Assembly: GCF_900113695.1 (NCBI RefSeq)
Contig: NZ_FOQH01000001.1
Location: 372,001 to 436,000, forward strand
Length of the DNA: 64,000 bases
Direction of reading: 5' to 3'
Source: Albimonas pacifica
GTDB lineage: Bacteria > Pseudomonadota > Alphaproteobacteria > Rhodobacterales > Rhodobacteraceae
Shown: in pieces, positions 1 to 7,200 of the stretch
How positions within the stretch are numbered: the first letter of the stretch is position 1
Layout: every line of letters begins with the position of its first letter
The notes under the pieces: model-generated
Told to the model about the DNA's origin: nothing
Seen by the model: the letters and a program-made list of their open reading frames with translations, nothing else
The model's database searches: none
Translations under genes and position numbers: made by a program

Positions 1-148
1 GCACCGTCTCGCAGGAGACGTCGATGCCGCGCTCGGCCAGCAGGTCCTCGACATCGCGGCAGCCGAGGGCGAACCGAAGGTAGAGCCAGACCGCGTGCGG
101 GATGATGACCGGCGGGAAACGATGGCGGGCGTAGAAGATGCGGCGCAT
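1..148 (-). CDS. IS6-family transposase, N-terminal fragment (runs off the window)
   Basis: Only the first 49 codons are inside the window. They read MRRIFYARHRFPPVIIPHAV, followed by a segment containing WLYLRF, RDVEDLLAERGI and SCETV. This is the start of IS6-type DDE transposases (pattern RHRFP.xII.xAVWLY.RF, then RDVEx.LxERGI.xxSxETV). The catalytic DDE residues lie beyond the left edge, so intactness cannot be judged. The ATG at 148-146 is the likely start; an in-frame ATA lies 12 bases upstream. The family moves by replicative transposition. The element end probably lies within the next ~60 bases, close to the tRNA-Tyr terminator, but its terminal inverted repeat cannot be proven from one end. 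Confidence 0.8.
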   Translation of the reverse strand, partial: MRRIFYARHRFPPVIIPHAVWLYLRFALGCRDVEDLLAERGIDVSCETV

Positions 149-204
149 GCCCGGGGTTATCGCGCCGCGGCTCGGGCCGCCATCCGGTTCACGTGTCAAA
201 GCCC

Positions 205-227
205 AAACGCCCCTTCCGGGGGCGTTT
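205..227 (-). terminator. Hairpin terminator downstream of tRNA-Tyr
   Basis: AAACGCCCC (205-213), a TTCC loop, and GGGGCGTTT (219-227) form a 9-bp stem with A/T ends, as in bidirectional Rho-independent terminators. It lies about 115 bases after the 3' end of the minus-strand tRNA-Tyr. The following U tract is only three bases. Confidence 0.45.
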
Positions 228-342
228 CCGCTCCGGTTTCGGTGCTCGCGTGAGGTCTCGGCAGTGCGACCCTCGGCTAACCCTCGGAAATGTCGGAGAC
301 TTCCAGGGCGACACAGGATCAGCAGTTTTGAGAAGGGCTGCG

Positions 343-428
343 TGGTGGAGGGGGCTGGATTCGAACCAGCGTAGGGTTTCCCCGACGGATTTACAGTCCG
401 TTGCATTTGACCGCTCTGCCACCCCTCC
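343..428 (-). tRNA. tRNA-Tyr (anticodon GTA)
   Basis: On the minus strand the acceptor arm GGAGGGG pairs with CCCCTCC, followed by A and a genome-encoded CCA. The anticodon segment ACTGTAAATCC places GTA in the loop. The T-arm is GCTGG-TTCGAAT-CCAGC. The long variable arm, typical of bacterial tRNA-Tyr, makes it 86 nt including CCA. All arms close. Confidence 0.95.
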
Positions 429-513
429 ACAGGGCGCGACGCGGGGTGTAAGGGGCTCCGTGCGGGAGGTCAAGCGGTCCCCGCGCCCTTTTTCCGCGCG
501 AAGGAGCAACGTC

Positions 514-1425
514 ATGGCCGAGGACGGCGATCGCAGCAAACCCAGCGCCAGGACCAGCGACCGCGCCGAGCGGGGGGAGCGCGGCGGAGCGCGCCCCGCG
601 AAAGGAGCGTGGAGCGGCGGCAAGGGCGGGCCGAAAGGCCCCGCGCGCGGCAATCCGGGCGCGCCCAGGCCCGCGCCGTGGCGGCAGGGGCCGGGCGGGG
701 ACGGGGCGCTGTGGCTCTTCGGCCTGCACGCGGTGCGCGACGCGCTCGCCAACCCGAAGCGCAAGAAGACCCGCCTGATCCTGACGCCCAACGCCGCGGT
801 GCGCCTCGGCGAGGACGTGATCGAGGCCGCCGGCCTCGCGCCCGAATCCGCCGATCCGCGCCGCTTCCACGCCCCGCTCGACCCCCAGTCCGTCCACCAG
901 GGCGCGGCGCTGGAGGTGCTGCCGCTGGACTGGGGCTCGCTGGAGGAGGTCTGCGCGCCGCGGGGGGAGCGCGACGTCGTGGTGCTGCTCGACCGCGTCA
1001 CCGATCCCCACAACGTCGGCGCGGTGCTGCGCTCGGCCGAGGTCTTCGGCGCCCGCGCCGTGGTCGCCCCCGCCCGTCATGCCGCGCCCGAGACCGGGGC
1101 GCTCGCCAAGACCGCCTCGGGCGCGCTGGAGCGCCAACCCTACCTGCGGGTCAAGAACCTTTCCTCGGCGATGGAGACGTTGCGCGGGATGGGCTATGCG
1201 CTGCTGGGCCTCGACGGGGAGGGGGAGACGACGATCGACGCGGCGCTCGCCGCCCGTCCCGGCCCCGTGGCGCTGGCGCTGGGGGCCGAGGGGCCCGGCC
1301 TGCGCCCCAAGACGCGGGAGACCTGCGACGCGCTGGTGCGGATCGACTCGGCGGCGGATTTCGGCTCCCTCAACGTCTCGAACGCGGCCGCGGTCTCGCT
1401 CTACGCCGCGACCCGGCCCCGGTGA
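514..1425 (+). CDS. rlmB: SpoU/TrmH-family RNA 2'-O-ribose methyltransferase (RlmB type)
   Basis: The 303-residue protein transfers a methyl group from S-adenosylmethionine to a ribose 2'-OH; RlmB members act on 23S rRNA. The first ~60 residues are a basic, glycine- and proline-rich tail of low complexity. A substrate-binding domain starts at LFGLHAVRDAL (about 68). The three SpoU motifs follow: VLLDRVTDPHNVGAVLRS (from about 155), ALGAEGPGLR (about 255) and SLNVSNAAAVSLY (about 284-297), which form the trefoil knot and SAM site. The ATG at 514 follows AAGGAG. Earlier in-frame codons would run through the antisense of tRNA-Tyr, so the start is set here. The exact rRNA target is inferred from family only. 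Confidence 0.9.
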   Translation: MAEDGDRSKPSARTSDRAERGERGGARPAKGAWSGGKGGPKGPARGNPGAPRPAPWRQGPGGDGALWLFGLHAVRDALANPKRKKTRLILTPNAAVRLGEDVIEAAGLAPESADPRRFHAPLDPQSVHQGAALEVLPLDWGSLEEVCAPRGERDVVVLLDRVTDPHNVGAVLRSAEVFGARAVVAPARHAAPETGALAKTASGALERQPYLRVKNLSSAMETLRGMGYALLGLDGEGETTIDAALAARPGPVALALGAEGPGLRPKTRETCDALVRIDSAADFGSLNVSNAAAVSLYAATRPR

Positions 1426-1559
1426 GGCGGTTCCGGCGGGCCGGGCCCGCGGACCGGCCCCCGGCGCCCCGTTCCGGGGCGTGGCCGCGCGGCGACGGGG
1501 AGGCTGAAACATACCGCAAACTTTCGCGAGGGGGTTTCCAAGGTCCCGTCGCGGCTCCA

Positions 1560-1658
1560 TATACTTCCCATGAGGCGATGACGGCGGGTCCGCCCCCGTC
1601 ATCCACTCACTGTCCCTCGTTCCGACTTCAGCGCCCGCCTTGTGCGGGCGCTTTTTTC
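1560..1658 (+). ncRNA. Candidate small RNA with hairpin and intrinsic terminator
   Basis: Between the methyltransferase and the next gene there is a -10-like TATACT (1560-1565) with a weak TTTCCA/TTCCAA -35. It is followed by a hairpin GATGACGG (1577-1584) / CCGTCATC (1596-1603) and a strong terminator at 1632-1658. The transcript would be about 85-90 nt with no plausible reading frame. It could instead be a leader of the CoA-binding gene, but the terminator lies before that start. No known family is recognised. Confidence 0.35.
1632..1658 (+). terminator. Rho-independent terminator
   Basis: GCGCCCGC (1632-1639), loop CTTGT, GCGGGCGC (1645-1652), then six T residues. This is a textbook intrinsic terminator on the plus strand. 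Confidence 0.8.
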
Positions 1659-1713
1659 GTCGCCCCGCCCCGCGCCGCTTTCCCCAGCGAAGGCCGCGGC
1701 TTAAGGTGAGCCC

Positions 1714-2232
1714 ATGACCGAGACCGAAGCCCCTTTCGACCCCGCCTCCAACCCCTCGCCGGACGGGCTGCGCCGCATCCTGCGCAGCGTCAGGACGGTG
1801 GCGATGGTCGGCGTCTCGACCAACCCGGTGCGGCCCTCGAACTACGTGGGGCGCTACCTGGCGCTGAAAGGCTACCGGGTGATTCCCGTCAATCCCGTGG
1901 CCGCGGGGCAGCGGCTGTGGGGGCAGGAGGTGCGCGCCTCGCTGGCCGACATCCCCGCCGAGCTCGGTCCGATCGACATGGTCGACGTGTTCCGCCGCTC
2001 CGACCAGGCGGGCGAGGTGGTGGACGAGGCGCTGGCGACGCTGCTCGACCGCGGCCTCAAGGTGATCTGGCTGCAGATCGGGGTGGTGAACGAGCCTGCC
2101 GCCGCCCGCGCCCGCGCGAAGGGCGTCGAGGTGGTGCAGAACCTGTGCCCCAAGATGGAATACCAGCGCCTGTTCGGCGAGCTGCGCATGGGCGGCATCA
2201 ACACCGGCGTGATCTCCTCCCGACTCGGCTGA
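1714..2232 (+). CDS. CoA-binding protein (YccU-like, succinyl-CoA synthetase alpha N-terminal fold)
   Basis: This 172-residue protein is a stand-alone CoA-binding Rossmann domain of the YccU type. Residues about 28-45 (VAMVGVSTNPVRPSNYVGRY) form the nucleotide/CoA loop. PVNPVAAGQRLWGQEVRASL and the DVFRRSDQAGEVVDEAL segment match the family core, and the C-terminal NLCPKMEYQRL is a conserved signature. The family binds CoA or CoA esters but its physiological role is not settled. The ATG at 1714 gives the usual family length. It is probably monocistronic: a terminator precedes it and a large palindromic repeat follows. Confidence 0.88.
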   Translation: MTETEAPFDPASNPSPDGLRRILRSVRTVAMVGVSTNPVRPSNYVGRYLALKGYRVIPVNPVAAGQRLWGQEVRASLADIPAELGPIDMVDVFRRSDQAGEVVDEALATLLDRGLKVIWLQIGVVNEPAAARARAKGVEVVQNLCPKMEYQRLFGELRMGGINTGVISSRLG

Positions 2233-2392
2233 CCGCGGCCCTGGCCGCGACGGGCGGCGCCGTCCCCGGCCGGCCGCCGATAGGCGCCCGAGTCGCAGGC
2301 CGCCCCTCCGGCCCCCGCAGCGGGCCGCCGCCCCGACCCTGGCCCGCCTTCGCGCCGCCCGCCCCATGCGCCCGTCCCGACGCCCGCCGGGA

Positions 2393-2649
2393 GCGCCTGT
2401 TCTCCGGAGCCGTCCGTCGCTGATGCCGATCAGAGCGACTCGGCCGATGGGGTCAGGGATCGCGAAGCGACCCCGCGCCAGCGGGGCTTGTCCTTGACCC
2501 CATCGGCCGAGTCGCTCAGGCATCAAAAGCGACGGACGGCTCCGGAGAACAGGCGCGGCTTGTTCTCTGGTGAGTTCAGAAGCGGCCTTCCGCGGGCGAA
2601 GCCCGCGCGCGCCGGAGGCGCGCATCGCCAAGCCCGCCCGCAGGGCGCC
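2393..2649 (-). repeat. Composite palindromic intergenic repeat, copy 1
   Basis: The outer arms 2393-2421 and 2528-2556 are 29 bp and perfectly complementary (GCGCCTGTTCTCCGGAGCC...). Inner arms 2433-2455 and 2495-2517 match over 23 bp (GAGCGACTCG, variable GCCGATGG, GGTCA). A conserved linker follows, then the terminal unit AAGCCCGCCCGCAGGGCGCC (2630-2649). The copy lies between convergent genes, so either RNA would fold into a hairpin of about 60 bp. I see no gene in 2233-2672. Minus strand here means the terminal unit is on the right. Confidence 0.95.
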
Positions 2650-2672
2650 CCCGCCCCTCGGCGCCCGCCGCT

Positions 2673-3350
2673 TCACCGCGTCTCCATGATCCGCGACACC
2701 AGCTCCGCCACGTTGCGCGCCCCCAGCTTGCGCATCACCGAGGCGCGGTGCACCTCCACCGTGCGGTGGGAGATGTCGAGCAGGCGCGCGATCTGCTTGG
2801 CGGTGCGCCCGGCGACCACGTGCAGGGCGATCTCGCGCTCGCGGGCGGTCAGGCCGGGCTGGTCGGGGGTCTCGGGGCCCTCCAGCTTCTCGAAGGTCCA
2901 CACCATCAGCTCGAACGGCGCATCGGGCGTCAGGGTGCGGCCGCGGGCGCGGGCCCAGAACATCGTCCCGCCGCGGGCCTGCATCACCCGCTCGTCCTCG
3001 TGCACCGGCCGGTCGCGCATCAGCCGCAGCCAGCGCTCGCCGACCGCGCGGAATTCGAAGGCGGAGGGGTAGAGCATCCGCACCGACTGCCCCTGCATCA
3101 GGTGGCGCGGCCAGCCGAACAGCGCCGCCGCCGCCGGATTGGCCTGCAGGATCCGGCGGTTGGCCAGCACCAGCAGGGCCACCGGCGCCTCGACGAAGGC
3201 CAGCGCCGACAGCGAGGCGTCGTCCGTCGCGCTCAGGTCCGGGGGCGGCGGCCGCTTCGGGGGCGCCTCGGCCGGCGGGGCGGGGGACAGGCCCGCCTCC
3301 GCGAAGAGGTCCGGCTGCTCCGAGGCCGGAGGCCGCTTTCGTCCCGCCAT
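2673..3350 (-). CDS. PAS-domain LuxR-family transcriptional regulator
   Basis: The 225-residue protein has a Pro/Ala-rich N-terminus (1-42), then a PAS fold (about 45-150, including VEAPVALLVLANRRILQANP and AAALFGWP) and a LuxR helix-turn-helix (about 167-212: LTAREREIALHVVAGRTAKQ, then IARLLDISHRTVEVH). PAS domains sense small ligands or redox state; the C-terminal domain binds DNA. It is divergent from a thiolase 116 bp away, with a palindrome at 3373-3400 between them, so it probably controls the thiolase and itself. The signal is unknown. The ATG at 3350 fits the family length. Confidence 0.88.
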   Translation of the reverse strand: MAGRKRPPASEQPDLFAEAGLSPAPPAEAPPKRPPPPDLSATDDASLSALAFVEAPVALLVLANRRILQANPAAAALFGWPRHLMQGQSVRMLYPSAFEFRAVGERWLRLMRDRPVHEDERVMQARGGTMFWARARGRTLTPDAPFELMVWTFEKLEGPETPDQPGLTAREREIALHVVAGRTAKQIARLLDISHRTVEVHRASVMRKLGARNVAELVSRIMETR

Positions 3351-3372
3351 CGTGTCCGCCTCCTCGCCCGTC

Positions 3373-3400
3373 TACGCAGGCACCTACGTAGTCCTGCGTA
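3373..3400. promoter_or_regulatory. Palindromic operator between luxR-type regulator and thiolase
   Basis: TACGCAGG (3373-3380) and CCTGCGTA (3393-3400) are exact inverted repeats. They flank a second palindrome, CTACGTAG (3384-3391). The site is in the 116-bp divergent promoter region and is the obvious binding site for the adjacent LuxR-type protein (inference from position and symmetry). Confidence 0.55.
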
Positions 3401-3466
3401 TGGAAGCAACCCGCCGGAGCTGTGCATATGCACGAAACCGCGAAAGCGACGGGAAGGGAGCGACCC

Positions 3467-4639
3467 ATGAGCCAGGACATCTACATCACCGGCGCCGGCC
3501 ACACCAAGTTCGGCCGCCTGCAGGACAGCCTCGAGGCGCTGATCGTCGAGAGCGCCCGCGAGGCGATGGAGGAGGCGCAGACCGCCCCCTCGCAGATCGA
3601 CGCCGTGTTCCTCGGCCACTTCAACTCGGGGCTGGTGAAGGACGGCTTCGCCTCCTCGCTGATCCACCAGGCGCATCCCGACTTCCGCTTCACGCCGGCC
3701 GCGCGCTGCGAGAACGCCTGCGCCTCGGGCGCCGCCGCGATCCACGCGGGGATCAACGCGATCCTTGCCGGCAAGGCGAAGACCGTCCTCGTGGTGGGGG
3801 CCGAGAAGATGACCCACCGCTCCACCCCCGACGTGACCGAGGCGCTGGCCGGCGCCGGCTACCAGAACGACGAAGCCGAGGCGGCGCTGAGCTTCCCGCA
3901 GGTCTTCGGCCTCGCCGCGCGCGCCTACGCCGAGCGCCACGGCGACCCGCTGGCCGACATGGCCCGCATCGCCTCCAAGAACCATTCCAACGCGATGGAC
4001 AACCCGCTCGCCCAGATGCAGCGCCCGATGAGCTTCGAGGCCTGCAACGAGGTCGGCGAGAAGAACCCGCTGATCGCCCCGCCGCTGCGGCTGACCGACT
4101 GCTCGCTGGTCACCGACGGGGCCGCCGCCATCGTGCTGCAGGCCGCCGACGTCGCGGGGGACGCCGGGAAGCGGGTGAAGATCGCCGCGGCCGAGCATGT
4201 CTCGGACTACCTGCCGATGTCGCGCCGCGACTTCGTGGCCTTCGAGGGGCCGGCCCGCGCCATCGCGCAGGCCTATGCCGCGGCGGGCCTGAGCGTCGCC
4301 GACATCGACTTCGCCGAGGTCCACGACTGCTTCACCATCGCCGAGCTGCTGGTCTACGAGGCCATGGGCCTCGCCCCCGCCGGCCGCGGCGGGCAGGCGA
4401 TCGCCGAGGGCACGGTGCTCAAGGGCGGCCGGACGCCGGTGAACCTCTCGGGCGGGCTGAAGGCCAAGGGACACCCGGTCGGCGCCACCGGCGTCTCGAT
4501 GCACGCGCTGGGCTTCCGGCAGCTGACCAACCAGGCCGGCGGCATGCAGGCCGAGGGCGCCGAGCATGGGCTGCTGTTCAACATGGGCGGCGCCGCGGTC
4601 GCCAACTACGCCACGATCCTGCAGGCCGACCGGGCCTGA
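3467..4639 (+). CDS. SCP2-type thiolase / acetyl-CoA acetyltransferase family protein
   Basis: The 390-residue protein belongs to the non-decarboxylating thiolase-like group related to the SCP-x thiolase. The nucleophile region CENACASGAAAIHAG places Cys at about 85. EVHDCFTIAE supplies the active-site histidine (about 286), and GGLKAKGHPVGATG (about 328-341) is the C-terminal thiolase motif. Such enzymes cleave or form 3-ketoacyl-CoA; many alphaproteobacterial members are of unassigned substrate. The start at 3467 (MSQDIYITGAGHTKFG) has an AAGGGAG ribosome site; an ATG 45 bases upstream would add an untypical tail. It is probably monocistronic and controlled by the divergent PAS-LuxR protein. 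Confidence 0.88.
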   Translation: MSQDIYITGAGHTKFGRLQDSLEALIVESAREAMEEAQTAPSQIDAVFLGHFNSGLVKDGFASSLIHQAHPDFRFTPAARCENACASGAAAIHAGINAILAGKAKTVLVVGAEKMTHRSTPDVTEALAGAGYQNDEAEAALSFPQVFGLAARAYAERHGDPLADMARIASKNHSNAMDNPLAQMQRPMSFEACNEVGEKNPLIAPPLRLTDCSLVTDGAAAIVLQAADVAGDAGKRVKIAAAEHVSDYLPMSRRDFVAFEGPARAIAQAYAAAGLSVADIDFAEVHDCFTIAELLVYEAMGLAPAGRGGQAIAEGTVLKGGRTPVNLSGGLKAKGHPVGATGVSMHALGFRQLTNQAGGMQAEGAEHGLLFNMGGAAVANYATILQADRA

Positions 4640-4661
4640 GGCCGGCCGTTCGAACCGCGGA

Positions 4662-4686
4662 GGCCCCGGAGCGTTTCCGGGGCCTT
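4662..4686 (+). terminator. Terminator of the thiolase gene
   Basis: GGCCCCGGA (4662-4670), loop GCGTT, TCCGGGGCC (4676-4684), then TT. A 9-bp GC-rich stem, 22 bases after the thiolase stop codon. The U tract is minimal. Confidence 0.55.
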
Positions 4687-4710
4687 CCGCGTCCTGCGGC
4701 GGGAGCGGGG

Positions 4711-4776
4711 CGCCCCGGGCTCGACCCGGGGCCTCGGCCGCAGGCCGGGCGCCGGCGCGTCCCGGGTCGAGCCCGG
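4711..4776. repeat. Inverted repeat with two self-palindromic 17-bp arms
   Basis: CCCGGGCTCGACCCGGG (4711-4727) is the reverse complement of CCCGGGTCGAGCCCGGG (4760-4776). Each arm is itself nearly palindromic. It sits between convergent genes (thiolase, FAD oxidoreductase) and may act as a second terminator. A degenerate relative (GAGCTCGACCCGGGGCC) is seen near 59540. Confidence 0.7.
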
Positions 4777-4800
4777 GACGCGCCGGGGCGGTCGCGGCGC

Positions 4801-6012
4801 TCAGATGATCTCGGTCTCGACCAGCGGGCGGTTCTCCAGCAGGCGCGCCCAGCTCAGCGGCGCCAGGTCCAGGCTGCGGTAGCCGCCGTGCAGCAGCCAT
4901 TCCGCCACGCCGCGGCCGACGCCGGCGGCGTGCTGCAGGCCGTGGCCGGAGAAGCCGGTGGCGAAGACCAGGTTGGCCACGTCCGGGTGCGGGCCCACCA
5001 CGCCGTTGCGGTCGAAGGCGTTCCATTCGTAGTGGCCGGCCCAGAAGCGCTGCAGGCGGATCGCCTCGAAGACCTCCGAGCGCTCGGCCAGCGCCGGCCA
5101 GACGATCTCCTCGAATTCCTCGTGGCGCGGGTCGAAGTCGTCGAGGGCGACCTCGGGGTCCTCGACCGGGGGGGCGCCGGCCAGGAAGAAGCGGCCCTCG
5201 GGACGGCAGAACACGCCCGAGGGGTCGATCATCATCGGCGGGCGGGTGGCCGGGTCGGGGGGCGTGGCGCAGTCGAAGACGAAGATCGTGCGCTTGCGAG
5301 GGCCCACGGGCAGGGCGAGGCCCGCCCAGGCGGCGGCGTCCCCGCTGCGGGGGCCTGCGGCGACGACCGCGGACCCGCAGGCGATGCGGGCGCCGGAGGC
5401 GAGCGTCACCGCCGCCACCCGGCCGCCCTGCATCTCGAAGCCGCTCGCCTCGTCCGTCACGAAGCGCGCGCCGGCGGCGCGGGCCCTGCGGGAGACGGCG
5501 GTCAGGAAGCCCATGTTGTCGAACCAGCCCTCGCCGCGGGGCCCGAAGGCGCCGAGCGTCAGGTCGTGCGTGCGCAGGTGCGGCCAGCGGGCGGCGATCT
5601 CGTCCGGGGTCAGGAGGAGGGTCTCCGCCCCCGCGGCCGTCTGCACGGCGTGATTGGCGCGGATCGCGGCCTCCTGCGAGGGGGAGGCGGCGAGCATCAG
5701 GTAGCCGTCCTCGCGGAAATTCAGGTCGGGCCCCGGCTCGTCGTCGATGGCGAAGAGCGTGGGGGCGGCGCGCAGGACCTCGGCGCCGTAGCGCGAGAGC
5801 GCGATGGAGACCGGCGTCGAGAACTGCCGGCGCAGGCCCGCGGCGGAGAGGGCGGTGGAGGCGCGGGCGTAGCTCGGGTCGCGCTCGATCACCGTCACCG
5901 AGCCGGGGAAGCCGAGGAAGGCCTTCAGCCAGCAGGAGATAGCGGCGCCGACGACGCCGCCCCCGACGATGACGACGTCGGACGAGGCGGGCGGGGCGGA
6001 CGGCTGGGACAT
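4801..6012 (-). CDS. FAD-dependent oxidoreductase, DAO family, FOXRED1-like
   Basis: The 403-residue protein begins with a dinucleotide-binding motif VVIVGGGVVGA (about 13-23). It ends with FATGFSGHGLQHAAGVGRGV (about 358-377), and WAGHYEWNAFDRNGVVGPHP lies just before that. These blocks closely resemble the mitochondrial FOXRED1 protein, a complex I assembly-linked member of the D-amino acid oxidase family; bacterial relatives are presumed amine or amino-acid oxidases. Substrate is unknown. The ATG at 6012 has AGGAGA upstream. A longer frame would run into a repeat element. It is likely a single-gene unit. Confidence 0.88.
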   Translation of the reverse strand: MSQPSAPPASSDVVIVGGGVVGAAISCWLKAFLGFPGSVTVIERDPSYARASTALSAAGLRRQFSTPVSIALSRYGAEVLRAAPTLFAIDDEPGPDLNFREDGYLMLAASPSQEAAIRANHAVQTAAGAETLLLTPDEIAARWPHLRTHDLTLGAFGPRGEGWFDNMGFLTAVSRRARAAGARFVTDEASGFEMQGGRVAAVTLASGARIACGSAVVAAGPRSGDAAAWAGLALPVGPRKRTIFVFDCATPPDPATRPPMMIDPSGVFCRPEGRFFLAGAPPVEDPEVALDDFDPRHEEFEEIVWPALAERSEVFEAIRLQRFWAGHYEWNAFDRNGVVGPHPDVANLVFATGFSGHGLQHAAGVGRGVAEWLLHGGYRSLDLAPLSWARLLENRPLVETEII

Positions 6013-6113
6013 GCGGCGATCTCCTGACCTTTCCGCGCTACGCCGGGGGAGGCGCGGCTGTCCAGCGAGGCGCGACGGGCGCGGCCCTCCGCCGCGCCGG
6101 CAAGGGGGGAGGA

Positions 6114-6366
6114 GGCGCCCTGCGGGCGGGCCTGGCATGCGCGCGCTTCGCGCGCGGCGGGCTGGCGCCCGCAGGCCGCTTCCGAACTCACCAGAGAACA
6201 AGCCCGCGCCTGCTCTCCGGCGCCGTCCATCGCTGACGATGCCTGAGCGACTCGGGCGGAGGGGTCAAGGACAAGCCCCCTTCGGGGGTCGCTTCGCGAT
6301 CCTTGACCCCTCCGCCCGAGTCGCTCTTTTCGGCATCAGCGATGGACGGCTCCGGAGAACAGGCGC
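6114..6366 (+). repeat. Composite palindromic intergenic repeat, copy 2
   Basis: The terminal unit GGCGCCCTGCGGGCGGGC starts at 6114. The linker GAACTCACCAGAGAACA (6184-6200) follows, then the palindrome 6206-6366. Inner arms 6245-6270 and 6301-6326 are 26 bp and perfect, with variable stem GGCGGAGG. Outer arms differ at two bases. It lies 48 bp after the 3' end of the minus-strand SDR gene and before the FAD oxidoreductase start. No gene is seen in 6013-6414. Confidence 0.95.
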
Positions 6367-6414
6367 TCCCGGAAGGGCTCGTGGCGGGCGGGGGCCTGGG
6401 GCAAGCTGGGCGCG

Positions 6415-7200
6415 TCAGACGGCGGTGACGCCGCCGTCGATGGCGATGGCCTGGCCGGTCATGAAGCCGTTGGCGGGGTCGGCGGCCCAGAGGATCGCCT
6501 GGCAGATCTCTTCCGGCGCGCCCAGTCGGCGCATGGGGACGCCGCGGGAGACGAAGGCCTCGGCCTCCTCCTGGGTGGAGCCCTTGTCCATCATCGCCTT
6601 GACGGCGCCGCCCATGACGATGGGGGTCTTCGCGAAGGCGGGGCAGATGGCGTTGATGCGGATGCCGCGGCGGGCGTTCTCGGCGGCCGCCGATTTGGTC
6701 AGGCCGATCACGCCGTGCTTCGCGGCGGAGTAGACCGAGATCATCGGGGCGCCGGCGATGCCGGCCAGCGAGGCGATGTTCACGATCGCGCCGCCGCGGC
6801 CGCCCTGCCGGACGTCCATCGCCGGGATCTGGGCGGACATCGCCTTCCAGACGGCCCAGAGGTCGACCTCGAAGACCAGGCGGGCGCGGGCGTCTTCCAC
6901 CTCTTCGAGGCGGGCGCGGGGGTGGGAGAGGCCGGCGTTGTTGACGGCGACGTCGAGGCCGCCGAAGCGGTCCTTCGCCAGCGCCACGAGGCGGTCGTGG
7001 ATGCCGTCCTCGGTGACGTCGCCGGCCAGCGTCGCCACCTCGCCCTCGATCCCCGACGCCACCTCGTCGAGCGGCGTCGAGGGGTGGTCGGAGAGGACCA
7101 GGCGGGCCCCCTCCTTCGCGAACATGGCGGCCGAGACCGATCCGAAGCCGCCCGTGGCCCCGGTGATCAGGACCGTGAGCCCTTCGAACCGGCCGGCCAT
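6415..7200 (-). CDS. Short-chain dehydrogenase/reductase (SDR)
   Basis: A 261-residue classical SDR. It shows a TGATGGFG cofactor loop near residue 13, NNAG, and a catalytic YSAAK (Tyr about 157, Lys about 161), with the C-terminal FMTGQAIAIDGGVTAV block. It would oxidise or reduce a hydroxyl or keto group with NAD(P). Its ATG overlaps the stop of the phosphotransferase gene by one base (TGATG), indicating translational coupling. It is the last gene of a four-gene minus-strand operon (SDR, MaoC, phosphotransferase, SDR). In the LvaABCDE-type pathway an SDR acts together with the phosphotransferase; that role is inference here. Confidence 0.9.
   Translation of the reverse strand: MAGRFEGLTVLITGATGGFGSVSAAMFAKEGARLVLSDHPSTPLDEVASGIEGEVATLAGDVTEDGIHDRLVALAKDRFGGLDVAVNNAGLSHPRARLEEVEDARARLVFEVDLWAVWKAMSAQIPAMDVRQGGRGGAIVNIASLAGIAGAPMISVYSAAKHGVIGLTKSAAAENARRGIRINAICPAFAKTPIVMGGAVKAMMDKGSTQEEAEAFVSRGVPMRRLGAPEEICQAILWAADPANGFMTGQAIAIDGGVTAV

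Noticed and set aside
2393-2556. Palindromes as simple Rho-independent terminators
   Set aside because: Stems of about 60 bp without a following T-run do not fit; arms are also too long and too conserved between loci.
2393-2649. Composite repeats as a CRISPR array
   Set aside because: The copies are dispersed over 54 kb, are not tandem and have no spacers or cas genes.
391-3480. Long minus-strand frame crossing the methyltransferase, CoA-binding and LuxR regions
   Set aside because: It runs through several real genes, a tRNA and a repeat element, with low-complexity translation. Not coding.
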